Shown here: positions 27,059-41,100 of the stretch, in pieces | Position numbering within the stretch: the first letter of the stretch is position 1 | Layout of the letters: each line of letters begins with the position of its first letter | Source of the DNA: Lucifuga dentata | Taxonomy: Eukaryota; Chordata; Actinopteri; Ophidiiformes; Bythitidae | Reading direction: 5' to 3' | DNA: 64,000 bases | NCBI GenBank assembly: GCA_014773175.1 | Contig: VXCM01005141.1 | Coordinates: forward strand, 1 to 64,000 | The notes under the pieces: model-generated | What the model was told of the DNA's origin: nothing | Seen by the model: the letters and a program-made list of their open reading frames with translations, nothing else | Database searches by the model: none | Translations under genes and position numbers: made by a program

Positions 27059-30000
27059 TTTGCAAACAAGTTTATTCTTACAAGACACAACCATGAACAA
27101 CAGTCACCACAAAATTGCACAGTGACTTATGGTACATTGTTTTTGGCTTACTTGATGATGTAGAAAGTATAAATACAAATTTAATCCAATAATACATAAC
27201 AAAATTTCAAATAATCTGCTTCTTATATAACACCTGAAACCTGAATTGACCTGAATATGAAGTGACATGACAACAGGTTATATACTTGAGTTTGTGGATG
27301 TGCACCTCCAAAAACCTTAAAATCCCTCCAAAGTTGAAAATTGATGGCTGAAATGTGATTTTGACAATATTTACAAAACACTAAGACACTTTCACTGTAT
27401 CTTATTACCTCTGCAGTTGGAATAGGTTTCATTTCCTTGGTACAAATCATTTGGGCAGGTCTGAATGAAGTAGTTGCACTCGGTGTAGTCAAAAACAACA
27501 GCACTGACTCTGGTTTGACAAAAGCAGCCTCAATTCAATCACAAACAAATTCTGAAGTGGTTCATTGTGGTGTGACCATGATCCAAACTAGTTCTGAACC
27601 AACTTCTCAGTCCTGGTCCTCATGTACTAGCACTGCATATTTTTCTCCATCCTCTGGTCACACCTGATTAACTAATTCCAGTGTGTTTAGCAGATCAAGA
27701 GAAGAAGGCACCTGTGGCATAGGACCAGGATTAATAACCATGATCTAGAACAGAGAGAGCTGAGAGCTCGGTGAATCTGGTTAGGCAAACGACACCTTTG
27801 ATTACCCATATACTGTGAAAAGGTCATAAGATATCAAGCTTACATAATATGAAAACCACCTTATGCATCAACCCCAAAACATTGAACAATTTTCCATTTT
27901 GTCCGATTTTACTTGGAGGATGCTATGTAAAATTTTGACAACAGCCAATAAAGGGACTTTTCAGTGTTTGGTTTCTGCCATTTACTTTATAGCGCTGACA
28001 AAACAAAAGCATGCATTTGTTTCTTTGAATCTACCTTCAAGGGAAAAATTATGTTTCTTCTGTCCCTGGAAGAATCAAGGTTAATGTGTATCCATACCAT
28101 GCGTCATGTTGTAGAGTCCTTGAGAGAGATGGTTAACCCCCTACCTGCTCTGTAAATGGCTTAACCATAATTCACACCAGCTAAAGTATGGTGTTTTTGT
28201 CATGGGTTCTTCAAATTGTTGAGCTATAGGTAACTTACCACAAGAGCGGTTAACGTCTCACAAACCTTTTCATTCATTCATTCATTCAAACATCACATAA
28301 AACAAAGGCAAGGAAATGAACCAAGTGCAGCTAAAGAAAAGGGTGGAAAATAAGCAGCACGAAATACCATTATCATTTAAAATTTACTGTGCAATAAAAA
28401 AAAGAAAAATCTGTCTCTGAACCTGCAAAGCCACCAAAGTATCAAGTCCTTCAAAATCTCCTGTAATGGTTCTTGATCAGTCTTTCTATGCTCAGAATGT
28501 ATGACTGGAAACTAACTGAAGTCAGTCTGCAGAATGACTTTGATCAGCAACAGATCTCCTTGTGAAAGCGAAATAAATAAAATAGCACTTTAGTTAGAAG
28601 ACCTTTATAGATAAAGAGCCAATTAAGCTCTGTTCTTACATACAGATTAGATCAGCCACATTTTGATGGAGCGCAGTGATGTGTACCATAAGAATCCTCA
28701 GAACATAGAGGCAGAGCATGTCAAACCTTTTAATCAGTGTTCTTGGCAAAAGCAGCTACAAATGATTTTACGAGTTAACTATAAATACACTCTAGGGAAC
28801 ATGACACGCTGGAGGCTCTGGAACATTTTTTCCTGCATATCTTTCCACTTAAACAGCCTCACTTAACTATTTTGAAAATGATAGATTATTACACTCTTTT
28901 CAAAATAGTTGGTATTGATTTGTCAATAGAATATTCTCTTTTTTTTTTTTAGCTAGAGCTGACTAGAAACAAGTCTGAAAACTATATTTATTATGAGAAA
29001 ACAAGGCAGTTTTGTTCATGTGAAGAATCAGGCAGACACTACAATTAAGAAAATTTAGAAGATTATTCCATACCTGATTGCCATGTGATCCATTTTTGAG
29101 TGTTTCACACTTGTTTTTTTTTTTTTTTTNTTTTTTTTTTTTTTGTTTTTTTTTTTGGCAATTTTCAAGGCATCATTCACAAGTTCTGTGAATGATGCCA
29201 GTTCTGTCCCACTGCATTGGTAGTAATTTTCATTCACAATATATCTTATCTAACAAGTTATTTCATCGTATTTTTCTCAACAAATCAATTTGAATAATTT
29301 TTCAATCTTGCTAAAATTCCCAAATGAAATATCACCTTGTAGGTGCGTCTGTCATTTTTAATATTATTATTTATGCTGCATTTGACAGTCTCATGATGAT
29401 AATGATTAGTTTTGTACACAGGATCAGCTTACAATCGTTTGTGAGCTAATTACATGCACTCAGAGGGAAGGGCCAGCAGGTAAGGTGCAAAATTCACCTG
29501 AAATCTAAACAGACTGATTTCTCAAAATATTTGATCAATGATTATTCAATATACTTATCATACACTGTACATTTTAATTTCAAACGCAAGATTTTCACTG
29601 CAGTCCACTTTTAAGACATTATCATCATCAACTGGATTGAAAGTTAAATAATGCAGTTTCAAGCAGTCCTGACTTGAATTTCCAAAATTTAACTGTTATA
29701 TGAGGTATAATTTACAACACTGCACACACTCCACGCTCATGTTTGCAAGCATGGCCAGCTTGTGATTACTTTATAAAAGAAAGCACAGAGATAAAAGAAG
29801 TAAAGATGTACCATGATGAGCTCTGTTTTCTTTGAACAGAGAGGTCAGTCACAGCTGTTAGGAGCAGTATTATGCAATTAAATTTTCATCAATCACCACA
29901 TGTGCTGTCAGCCACCACAACCATGATCAGAATTTCCTTCTGGTAAACAGTGAATCTACTGGGTATCACCTAACAGTGAAGAGAAGTGTTTCTCTGTTGC

Positions 30001-30794
30001 ATAATTTAGGCTGATAAGAATTTTGCCTCCTTCACTTTTGCAAACATGCTGATGTTACAGTGATTGTCCTGCAACAGAAGGCTCTTAGGTTTTATTTCCA
30101 CCACAGCTATTGCATGTCTATTAAAATTATCTATCGTACTGAGTTAGCTGTATTGCAGATAATTCTTGCTTCTCATACATCATGTTTTACAGTCATAACT
30201 GCTACTTGTGGATTTTACCAAGGACAATGGGTCTGACAGACAGATGGATTGCTTTTATGGTGCAGTTAGATTTTATGTGTAGTTGTGGATTTACAACTTC
30301 CAGCACTGGATGGATGGACTTTTCCAAAGATTCCTAGCTAAATTTGCTGAGCAAAGAAAGAGTTGGATCCAACCAGGGTGGCAAGCTTTTCTGATGTCTA
30401 CAAACATGTTTCTGTTTGATGTGAACATTTTTTTTTGTTCAAGTGATTCAGAGTGATTCCTCTATATCTGTTGTCTTTCAGGCATAAATTGTGAGCATAT
30501 TTTTTATATATATTGACTCACAATGATTATGTCTGGCACTGAGTGACATGTGCAATGTCAACTTTGAATTGATTTTGCACATGTCAAAACATGTGCAATG
30601 GAGGGCCGAGAGCCTGGAGGTTTCCAGCCCACAGGAGAGGAGGAGCTAATCAATAAATTCAGACTGTGAAGACTTTAGTTGGATTGAAAACCTGTCCATG
30701 GAATCGGTTTGACACCTGTATGATATTGTATTTTACTGGATGTTTGAATGCCGTTAAACAAAACTGCAAGACATTTGAACTTGAACATGAGGAG

Positions 30795-31115
30795 CAACTC
30801 ACTGAGCTTGAAGGCAAAGCTCTTAGTAATTTACTGGTCAATTTATGGTTGTCTATTCTTCTTCTATGGTCATGAGTTTTGGCTAGTGAAAAGATGACAT
30901 GCCTACAAGCGGCAGAAATGCCTTTCTTCCACAGGGTGTTGGCACCCTGAGGGAGAGACTGAAGATCTCAGTCATCAACATTAGGGTGCCTCTTGGACGC
31001 CTCCCTGGGAAGATATTCTGGGCACGTCCAGCTGGGAGGAAACCATGAGGCAGACCCAGAATACGGTAGCATGATTGAATATTCAGTCTAGCCTGGAAAG
31101 GTTTTGGATCTTTCA
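30795..31115 (+). mobile_element. Degenerate LINE reverse-transcriptase tail
   Basis: The plus-strand sequence recalls the 3' end of a common fish non-LTR retrotransposon: 'tatggtcatgag', 'acaagcggcagaaatg', 'ttccacagggtgt', then GRLPGKIFWARPAGRKP followed by a stop and GRPRIR. This matches the GRLPGEVFRACPTGRRPRGRPRTRW-type C-terminus I recall for such elements. Stops, frameshifts and an internal deletion (after 'cagtcatcaacattagg') show it is dead. Confidence 0.7.
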
Positions 31116-34100
31116 GACCTGCACTTTGGCTACATCTGTACTACTTTGCCATTCTATCAATACCATTCTATCTTCACAACCCAGTCAAAATGGTGAAAAA
31201 TGAAATGAAGGTATATACAATCAACATTTTCGATAAAAATACAGCCAGAAAATAAAAGTCCACATTAAAAATGGAGTCTAATTTTCTTTCCCTCATAAAC
31301 TGCATCAGCTCTGAGCTATTTAAAAAACATTTACTAGAACTTCAGCACCCATAGAGATGCAAATGTCCTCTCACATAAAAGGCAAATTCAGGTAATATGT
31401 AAATGCTCCTATTCAAATCCTTTCAAATTATTGTGAAATAAAAACCCCATAAACTTAATATAACAGCCTTTACATGGTTAGCTCTGAAGGCAGTACATTT
31501 ACTTGTGTCATCAAGCTCTGCAGATTTAATACTGCTGCTCCAGATAAAATATTCATCTGTACTGTATGGTGAGTGGCCATTTAAACCACTGGGAGCGGTA
31601 AATTGCCCTGCCATTCCCCCTCGCCCAGGTAATCAGACCCAAATTGAAAATATCCCACTGCCACCAATTTCAGTTGGAGTTTCAATATTTTCCACCTGCT
31701 AGGGCAATGTCACATTTTCTAAGGAGCTGGGTGGTTGTAAAGGTGGAAACAATGTAAGTGGTATGTGAATGAGATTTGAATTTAATGTCCTAGTATCATT
31801 TAGAGTTAGTAATTGCGCAATTTGGTATGTCTAAAAGGCCTTGCAGTTTGTTCTTACTTTTTTTTTTTCTGTCGGTTTGTTTCTGTTCAGTTTGTTCTGA
31901 CTTGAGTCATGGATGTGGCATCATGTAATTGAGTCATATGTGTTCCCATCAGCCACCATATTGCCATTTCTTTTCAGATGTCAGCTCTATTCTATCAGTT
32001 TTGTGGCAGAAATGGTTACAAAAGACTGAACCAAGGCCCAAAGGATTTAGCAGTAGGCTCACAGCTTGACACTCCCCACAGGCCTGCACATCTGAGGCTT
32101 GCATTATATTCCTTCAGTTGCTCATGGAAACAGGTTATGGAGAACTACATGGCAAAACAAAACAAAAAAACAAAACAAAAAAAAAAAAAAAAAAAAATCC
32201 TGACTAGTAAAAAGAAAATAATGTTGTATCCAGGTGTTTTAAGTAAAAATAGCTGTGACTTCTTGAAAATAGCATAGAATCTAGCCACAACAAAATACCA
32301 TCAACCAGAAAACTGGTGTTAAAATTATTTAAATCTATGTGCATAATATAACTTAGGAAATTTATATTAAAGCTGTCAGAACTATGATTATTTGTCTTAA
32401 TTAAGCTCATTTTAGAGTATAGTTCAAACCAGAATTGCTGCTGGTGAAATTCATTCCTGCTGTTTTTGAGACATTGCTTGCGTGTACAGAGTGAGGATGA
32501 TTTGATGAAAAACGTATCACAGGTTAATCACAACTGAAAGGACTTTCTAGATAAAAGTATATATTTTTTCATGATTCTTGTGCAGTTTTTGGAAAAAACT
32601 TATTTCAAGATCCAGATGCTGAAGAAAATTCCTGAAACAAGTTTTAGGTTGAAATAATCAGAATGCAATAGCAGGTTTAAGAAAAGCCACACTTCAAGCC
32701 ACAGTTCCAAAAAATAAACAAATAAAAAATCAGATTGGCCTTAAATAAACAGCCATCTATTTTTTTTTTTTTTCAAGTTGGATGTTTAGAACTATTGTGG
32801 AAACCATGCAATTCACACTGCAGACTTATTTTTAATCAGTTTTAACTGAACTACAATGTAAAGGAAGACAAATTAAGACTAATTATCTTGAAAAGAGTCT
32901 AATAATCTAATTTATACAGTTCTGTGTGATTATTTTGATTGGTTAAGAAAAAAAATGTGTGAATTATCTTAAAACATGATCTTGAGACTTGACTTTGATT
33001 CTGACTTGAGACTTTTGCTGCTTTTGCAGATGAATCAGTTGAGAAGATATTACTGTGAAAATGAAAAAGAAATGAGAGGGTTTTGCATTTAGTATTGGCA
33101 TGTCTATTCTGCCCCTTGCTGGACAACAGTGAAATGAAAAACTCCTGATCTTTTCTTTTCACTGTACTGTGATTTGATTGTAATGTGGTATTAAAAATTC
33201 ATGTAACAATGAAAAACAATTAATTCAATCATTCAAAAAAAAAAAAGAACAATTTGCACTCTACCACTTAATTATGACAGTAAATGTGTGTATGGGAATG
33301 AAATACAAATGAAAACATGGATTGTATTTTACAAATGTGTATTATATTTCACACTAGTTTTTTTTAAATTTTAATTATATAATAATCTTCCATAGAAAAC
33401 AGTATGTTTAGTGAGATAGAGAACATCACGTCCCCAGACTCTCCTATGCTATTCGTCACCTCACTCCACCAATGAAAGGCAATTTGATGAAGCAAAAGGT
33501 GTGAGGACCTGCCTCAGATGTGACCACGTGTCTCCAAGGGGAATTTCATTTCTTTTTTTTCCACCACCAGCTGCTTAATCTTCTTCCTCTCAGCACCTGA
33601 TAGAGTTCATACAGTAAAACAAGATACAGGGGCTGCTAAATGGCAAAAAACATCCTGGTGAATATATCGTACTCTCTGGGGGAATGGAGACTGTGAAAGC
33701 AACACTATTGCACATTATACATTTCATATACCAGACCTTCAGCTTGAGAAAGATGAGCTTGGACCAGGGCTGTTACTTCTGTTTAGTAATATGATCATTC
33801 AAATTTTTTTTTGTTGACCACAATGAAAGTGATTAGTGGGACGGGCCAATACAAAATATTGAATGGTGCTTTGAGTGGCATTTAAAACAATCAATACATC
33901 CCTATAAGATTAATTGCTGTTCAATGGAGCAATTACTGCAAACACATGAGACTGTATCTCTGTCAGATGCCAGTAGCATTGTTAAAACAAGCAGGGGGAA
34001 AAAAATTGCTGTTGCCTCTGATATTCCTACTGTCTGTATGTGTTTGCTTTCTGTTTGGCTTCACTGATGAGGATAAACATGTTGAGAGTGAGTTTTTTGC

Positions 34101-35500
34101 ATTAGCATTTCATTTGTCCGCCATCTGCTGAGACATCTGAGACAGCTTTCATTCAGTTGGCGCTGGCAGAGCCGTCAGAGAAGCACCAAACATCAGGCGC
34201 ACTTCCTGTATTTGCTGTTAATCAAAGCCTGTGGATTGTAAAGACCCAGCAGGATTTCTCCCAGTTCCAAAATGCAATGTAAAAGTCAATATGGATGTCA
34301 GGCTGGACTAATATCTTAAAATGAACTTGGTAACAATTCAAGGAATGCTAACCTCCAATGTGTTAACTAACACTAATCACCATCTTCAGTTTTCCAGTGG
34401 CATAAACACCATCAAATGCATTATTATACCATTAGAGTTGGCATGTGATTTGCTTCATCGGGTGCTTGAATTACTTTTTTTTGATGACACAATTCAAGAC
34501 TGCAAATGAGATGCACTTTCGGTTAATTCCAGCATTGCTTGATAAATGTTTATTGCTTTTTAGAGCAATCACCATCACCAAGATAAAGCATCATATTCTA
34601 ACATCTACAATGAACATAATGTATTTTTATTTATTCTGGGTGTGCCAGCGAACCAGCTTTCACAGCACTAGGGCAGCAGCACACTCACAGAGCTGTTGTC
34701 AACCTTTTTAGTTACACGTTTGCTTTGCTGCCAATAAGAGAATGGCTGACTGTTTGTGTAAAATAATAGAATAGAATGCAGAATTAACACTGATATGTTA
34801 TTTCATAGTTCAGCTGACCTGACTCCGTCTGAGTAGTAAAATTATGCATTATTACTTTTTTTGTGTAGTGTAATGCGCCTTCAACATTGGTAACACAAAC
34901 ACATTCTACTACCATAACATAATAGCTCCAATGATATGAGTTAGAATATTATTTTCATGGACCTGTCTGTGTGGAATTGGGTAAGTCACAATGGCGGGTA
35001 TTATAGGAAATACACATTACTATAAGGAGAAAATGTATTTGTATGAAATTTGCTTTGCAAACAAAGAGAAAACCGATAAAATCAATGGCATATTTTAAAT
35101 TAATGTGAAAGACCTTAAGCAATTCCAAAGACACATTTAATTTTATTTTATTTTTGCTGCTACTTTGCGTATTTGATCCAGGTGGGTTTGTTTCAAGCAA
35201 GTTTTTGTATTTCTCCATATAGTCTATATGTAAAGAGGATCTCAAGAATAAGACTGAGAGATGGATAGATACATAGATAGACAGACAGACAGATAGATAT
35301 AGCAGCCACTGACACACAGTAGTAAGTCCCCCACTATAATGAGTATGTTTTTGATATGGTATTTTTTCATCTGTTCTGGTTCTGGTGCAGCAGCCACTGC
35401 AGCATGTTGTTTTTTTTAAATATAAAATAGCAAAAAATATGCATGTTGTTGCATGGAAATTGTGTCTCTTGCACAACCGGTTTGTTGATTTCTGCATACA

Positions 35501-35548
35501 CTTACTTTTTGGGGAGAAACTCTAAAGCATTTCTCCCCAAAAAGTAAG
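35501..35548. repeat. Perfect hairpin (19-bp stem, 10-base loop)
   Basis: CTTACTTTTTGGGGAGAAA and its exact reverse complement are separated by CTCTAAAGCA. No mismatch. Confidence 0.9.
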
Positions 35549-36425
35549 AAGAGATCACCTAAAGCTTGCTGTAAGCTTGTAGTAAAACATGCATGAGATC
35601 AACAGTGGCTGCATTTATATGAAAAACACAGCAAAACAGAGGAAAACATATGCAGACAACACAGGCAGGATCTGCAATTATAGATTATCTAATAATCTAT
35701 CATATTCAAGTGGACAGCTTCACCTTTATTCCTCTGCCACAGGGTTTCCTGATGAGGACATGTGCTGCATGGTAATCTATTCTCATTGGTCTTTGCAGCA
35801 TTGTCAGATCCTTCCAGTCTCTCTTTTGGTCACTGACTGCCACTGTGTGGTCATAAATATTTAATGCAGTTCTGCTGCAGTGAAGTTTCAACTCCTTCAC
35901 TTTACAAAACTTAAATTGGATTTCTGCATCCCTGTTTTCCCATTATAGAAAAATACAAATGAGCAAAATAATATCTACATTTATGTTCATATCCTTTTAG
36001 AAATAAAGGAACAGGCTGATTTTTACTTGGAAAACACAGATTTTTTGTCCATAACACTTGAAGTTAAAACATTTCAAATGAATAGCTGGTTTTACATTCT
36101 TTGACAAAGGCAAAGACAAAAAATAAAAAATATAAAAAATAATAATAATAATAACTAAAAAATTTAAATTAAAAATAACTTAATAATGTTTCAAAAAGCA
36201 GTTGTTGACAGTCTACTACATGCTTCTGAGTTCATGTATTTTCCTGTATTCCCTCAGAAAAATGTTACATGTTACATGGTGTTGTTGAAAAGTGGATTAA
36301 AAAAAAAAAAAAAAAAANAAAAAAAAAAAAAAAAAGAAAAGAAAAAGTAACACTTCAGCAATGCTTTGGTCATTGCGTATCGAGGATAACAGTGTAAGAG
36401 TACATAATGTTTTTCTTTTAATGAT

Positions 36426-37787
36426 ACACAGCAAATTCAGCAGAGTTAAAATTCTGGTGTTGATAAAAAGAGTGTCAATCCAACTATGTCTGGAGTTAAT
36501 CTAACTATGGATTTGGTGTAATTTGCCTCTTTTGACACCCGGTCAACTAAATAGTTGGTGTCAAAATTGGGTGTTGAAGCCATTTTTGTCAAATCAACAC
36601 TGACGGTGTTGATTTGATGATCTGGAAGTTTTTGACACTGGCTTTCAACTCTGAGGGTGTTGGGAGTTTTTTCTGCTTCATTAGTTTGAGCATAACATGC
36701 AGTCACAACAACAATGGTTAACTTCAAAATTCATTTTTAGGTAAACATTTAAATGTTAATTTCCTTAAATTTGACTGTTTTTGATCATATCCAAGTTTTC
36801 CACACTCTCTTTATGAATAGCAGCCATGCTATCAAAGAGTTCATGCTAGCAGGTGATACTCCTGGACGGAGTTAGAATGAGGTTATTGTTTTTCACACAA
36901 AGGCTCTAAAAGGCCCAACATGAGAAGTTAAAAGTTGCTGTTAAAGGTGACATGCAAAGTCTGCAGTACATAAACACACTGTAGCGACGGTGGATTGAGC
37001 TGCTCTGATTCTCCCAGCATGCTTGCAGCACTGTTACATGCTTTGAGTTCTAGTTCTGTTGTAAATATCTGTTATCATCCTTTTTGTGAATGTTACAGCT
37101 TTGTATATGTTTATTTGTTGCAGCTGTAGCAGTTTGAGTTACATTTGAATGCATTCTACTTTTTGATGTGTAACCATCAGTGTGTGTTCTTGTCATGATA
37201 TCCCTGCTGCATTCTGTTTACTATTAATTGTTATATTGCTGTTTTGTTATTAAAGCTTTAATGAGCTTTAACTGAGGAAAACTTCTTACTGAGCAAAGTA
37301 ATTCCACTTTGTTCAGTGAGAAGTGTTACTTTCCTCTTCATCATGCTGATGATGAAGAGGAGAGACACTAGTGTTGGACAGCATTATAGTCAGTAATTAA
37401 TTAAGATTTTCTGAAATAAATAAAAATGTGGATTGAAGCAAACAGGATAGGTCTGTCATTTTTTTAACGTACATTAAATTGTACTGTACTATATTTACAC
37501 ACAATATGCTAATTAGAGGGTAACTCTTAAGTAGTTAAAAAGTTACACAATAAAACAGTTAATTTTTAACACCTTACATTAGTGTTGAAAATATGTCACA
37601 CTTTAAAAGAGTTCAGTTTTAACTCCTGACACTGGTGTTGAGAATATTTAACACTTTGTAGTGTCGAGCAGTGTTAAATTTCAACTCTGCANACCCCATG
37701 AGACACTTTGAAAGTGCTGAGATTAACTCTTATAGAGTTATTTTGACTCTGCTGAATTATCTCTAAAGAGATAATTATTTGCTGTGT
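36426..37787. mobile_element. Palindromic non-autonomous DNA transposon abutting tmem17
   Basis: The left end reads ACACAGCAAA then TTCAGCAGAGTTAAAAT. The right end, inverted, reads ACACAGCAAA, an extra palindromic insert (TTATCTCTAAAGAGATAA type), then TTCAGCAGAGTCAAAAT. The sub-terminal 300-400 bp on each side are full of GAGTTAA / GTGTTGA / TTTGACAC motifs in both orientations, a layout typical of MITE-like elements. There is no transposase. The centre holds two back-to-back hairpins (about 37280-37326 and 37332-37361). A single N sits at 37692. The exact edges and target-site duplication are unclear because AGAGATAATTATT occurs on both sides of the terminal TGCTGTGT. Confidence 0.65.
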
Positions 37788-38100
37788 AGAGATAATTATT
37801 GGGTGATACGGGCGGCATACTTTGGTGGTAGGTCAGTCCATAGACAGGACTCATCCGTGCATGGTTAAAGCTCTCCACCTTCCCAAACTGCCGCAGGTGG
37901 AACAGCAGGGTGAGCTTTCGGGTCATGGTTCTGAGTGCCAGGAAGGATGCCAGGATCTCAGCAAGCAGGAAGAGGAGGTAGAGGGAGTGGACAGCTCTCT
38001 CCAGAGGCAGGATGATAATTCCCTCATCGGTCAGGAAGAAGAGCAGCACAGGCAGCTGGAACATGAAAGACAGCAGACAGAAGGCTGCCAGCTCTGGCAC
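37738..38100 (-). CDS. tmem17: tmem17 exon 4 (helices 3-4 and C-terminal tail)
   Basis: The acceptor is CCCTGTAATCAG. It begins VPELAAFCLLSFMFQLPVLL and carries the last two helices. The tail after FHLRQFGKVESF ends YTANNYLFRDNSAESK and a TAA stop. The last ~15 codons coincide with the terminal sequence of the 36426-37787 transposon. Confidence 0.9.
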   Translation of the reverse strand: MPELAAFCLLSFMFQLPVLLFFLTDEGIIILPLERAVHSLYLLFLLAEILASFLALRTMTRKLTLLFHLRQFGKVESFNHARMSPVYGLTYHQSMPPVSPNNYLYTANNYLFRDNSAESK

Positions 38101-41100
38101 CTGATTACAGGGAGGAAGACAGACAAAGAGAGAGAGAGAGATTTTGGGTTGCTAGATGGAGGCGACACAAAAATAGACCAGTCAGGCACCAAGCTTCACT
38201 TGAAAGCATTTGGTGCACATGAAAGCACATGCACAAATAATCCCACCTGCATATGTACACACAAAAAACACACACTAACTCAGTAGGCAGTTGAGATGAT
38301 TGTTTACAGACGTGGACAGAATTCTTGAGCAGGCTCTTCCTCTGCCGTATTATTCAGGAGTCCATAAAAGAGATCTGTGTTGTGGTTCAGAGAGGATGTT
38401 GGTTTGAATTACCTTTTCTTTAAGGTTGCCAATGTAACCCAGACAAAGTCGGACCACTTCAGTGACTGTGAGGAGGATCACGCCGGTTATGAGCAGAGCC
38501 TGGTAGTATCCAGGAAGATAATAGAACTGGAAAGAGAGCAGAAAGTGAACCATCAGTATGTCCATATAAAGAAAGATAACACCAACACATGTAAACTGCC
38601 GCCTGAGGAAGTGCATCTACTCATGTTGTGTTGCATAAAGTGTGCTTGTATTACTACAGCATATGGATTGTTACATGTCCTGATTATACAGAGGTAACAA
38701 AAAGTTAGTGAGCCTATTGGAATTTCTTGGAAATCTAAATTAATTATCATAATGTGGTCTGATCTCCTCCAAACTCACAATAATAGACACACATACACAC
38801 AATTTGCCTGTACTGACACACATAAACAATTATACTTCTCAGTGTTTTCATTAAAATATGCTTTAATCATTCTTGGTCCAAGCTGGTAAATGTATGCAAA
38901 CCTTGTAGTAACCTTCTTTAGTAACAACAGCCTCCATCAAATGTCTCCTATAGCCGCTGATCAGACTTTTGCAAACAAAAAAAAAAAAAAAAAAANAAAA
39001 AAAAAAAAAAAAAAGAAGAAAAAGTTCTGTTTTTGTTTATATGTTTTCAGTTGTTGTCTTGTTGCATCAACCAACTTTTATAAAGCTTTAGATGATGATC
39101 TGCTACCCTGACATTTGCCTGTAAAATCCCAATTGAAAATTTAGGAATTTATTATTCCCTTAAAAACTGTAAGCCATCCAGGCCCTGAAACAGAAAAGCA
39201 GCACCAGCATAATGCTCCTCCACCATGATTCACAGCTGTGATGAGGCTTTTTTGCTGCAAATATAGCATTGTACATTTCTGCCAAAAAAAAGTTCAAGTT
39301 CCATCTCATCTGTCCAGACAACATTGTACCAGAAGCCTTGTGAAACATCCAGGAGATCTTTTGCAAATTTGGGACGTGCAACAAAAATATCTGCAGGTCT
39401 CATGCTGTAACCCTTGAGTGCATTTACACCTCCCTTCGCACTAGTGTTGTGCTTCTCGTGGGTTCTTATAGACAGTTTTTTTTTTTTTTTTTTTTAATTA
39501 TATATTAAAGAACACCCAGGTCTTTAGAGATGCTATCTTTGCCTTTTCTGACTTCATGGATCTATGCAGTTCTTCTAAGGTCACCTGAAATGTGTTTTGA
39601 TTGAGTTATGGTCCATATAAACAAAGAGCAATTCTATGACCCACACCAATTTTCTCATTGATTGGTATACTTTACTCCAAACAGCCTTTGGAGAAATCAT
39701 GAAAGGTTCACTCATACTTAAAATCTAGACTGTAACTGTTCAATTATTTTTGTTTATTATTGTGACATTGATAAAGATCAGATCACATTTTATTAGTAGT
39801 TAATGCAGAAATGCAAGAAATTCCAAATGTTCACTAACTTTCCCTTTCCAGTGTACATTTGTATCTTTGTTATAATCTATTATGGGTTTTTATATTTGCT
39901 TAATTAAATTTCTTCAACTTGTTTTTCTGTATCTTTACCCTGGAAAAAAAGAAAAGATAATATTTTATTAACTTTTTTTAAATTCCTGTTCCGTAGTCTT
40001 GGTGATTATTTTCCTGTGCTGCAGTGGGAGTCATAAGCTAATCTGCAGTATAGCTCTTAGTAAATAATAAATGTATAATATTGCCAGTGATTTAATTCAC
40101 TGACTCCCCTTTTAAAAGAGAAATTATTAGTTCCAATTCTTGTGTTTTGTATTTTTTTTTTTTTTAAAGCTTATGCATCATTTTCCCACAACTAACCTTT
40201 ACTTCCAGCATGAAAACAGCAGAGAACCACCAGCAGGGAAAGTAAAACATGTTGAAGTAAAGCAGCATCTGGAGGGGAAGGTGAGACACCAGCTTGCTAA
40301 CCACTGCAAGGAAAAAATTATTATCACTTTGCTATCATTATTATCTGTTTTGTGCATTATTCATGCTGACGGTTGAGGAAAAAAAATAGGTTTGGTATAA
40401 AATTCTGCGGCATTTACTTTTCAGGGCAATGTTGCTTCTGTAATGCAGAATAAAACACATTACAATGGGAAATACATGAATATATGGAGGATATAAACAA
40501 AATAATGTGAACACCTCATGGAAAACTGAAGTAACTTCATCACAATTACAAACAATGCTACACAGGTGGCTCATATTAGACTGAACACAAATTAGCTACA
40601 TTTGTTCTCCAGCACTTTGATATGCATGTTTTCAGTGAAACACGAGAGAACTAACAAAGCTCCAAAGAGGCTAAATCATGAGGAGGTGAATCAATCAAAA
40701 AGCAAATTAACTAACAAAGAACAGCAGTCATAAATTCAATCAAATCAACAGCTATGACATCCGTCTGTAGTTATAGCTACAACTTGTACAACTGTACAAT
40801 ATAATGAAATCCAATACAAGCCATGTAATACATTCTAATCTGAGACATGCATAATCAACACAAAAGACAAAAATTTAAAAATGATGAAAGGAAAGGAATT
40901 AATTGGAGCTCAGAGTGTCTAAGCTAATTGTTGTGTTCAGTCTGTTCTTTTACTTATTGTACTTACATTTACATTTCACTTTCACACAATTCATATTACA
41001 GTTTGTTTTGGATATATATTTCTATTTTAAGTTATTGCTAGCTATATATTAGCATTATAATGTTGATTGATAAGTTTTGAGCCTGACAGTAAGATCAAAT

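Larger units (their letters stand above)
23756..36425. other. Intergenic, no gene recognised
   Basis: This holds a MITE at 25468-26074, an (ATT)n tract at 27019-27057, hairpins at 28865-28910, 29169-29199 and 35501-35548, a poly(T) gap at 29130, a decayed LINE tail at about 30795-31115 and a poly(A) gap at 36318. The remainder is unique AT-rich DNA, with no open frame carrying splice signals or recognisable domains. Confidence 0.7.
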
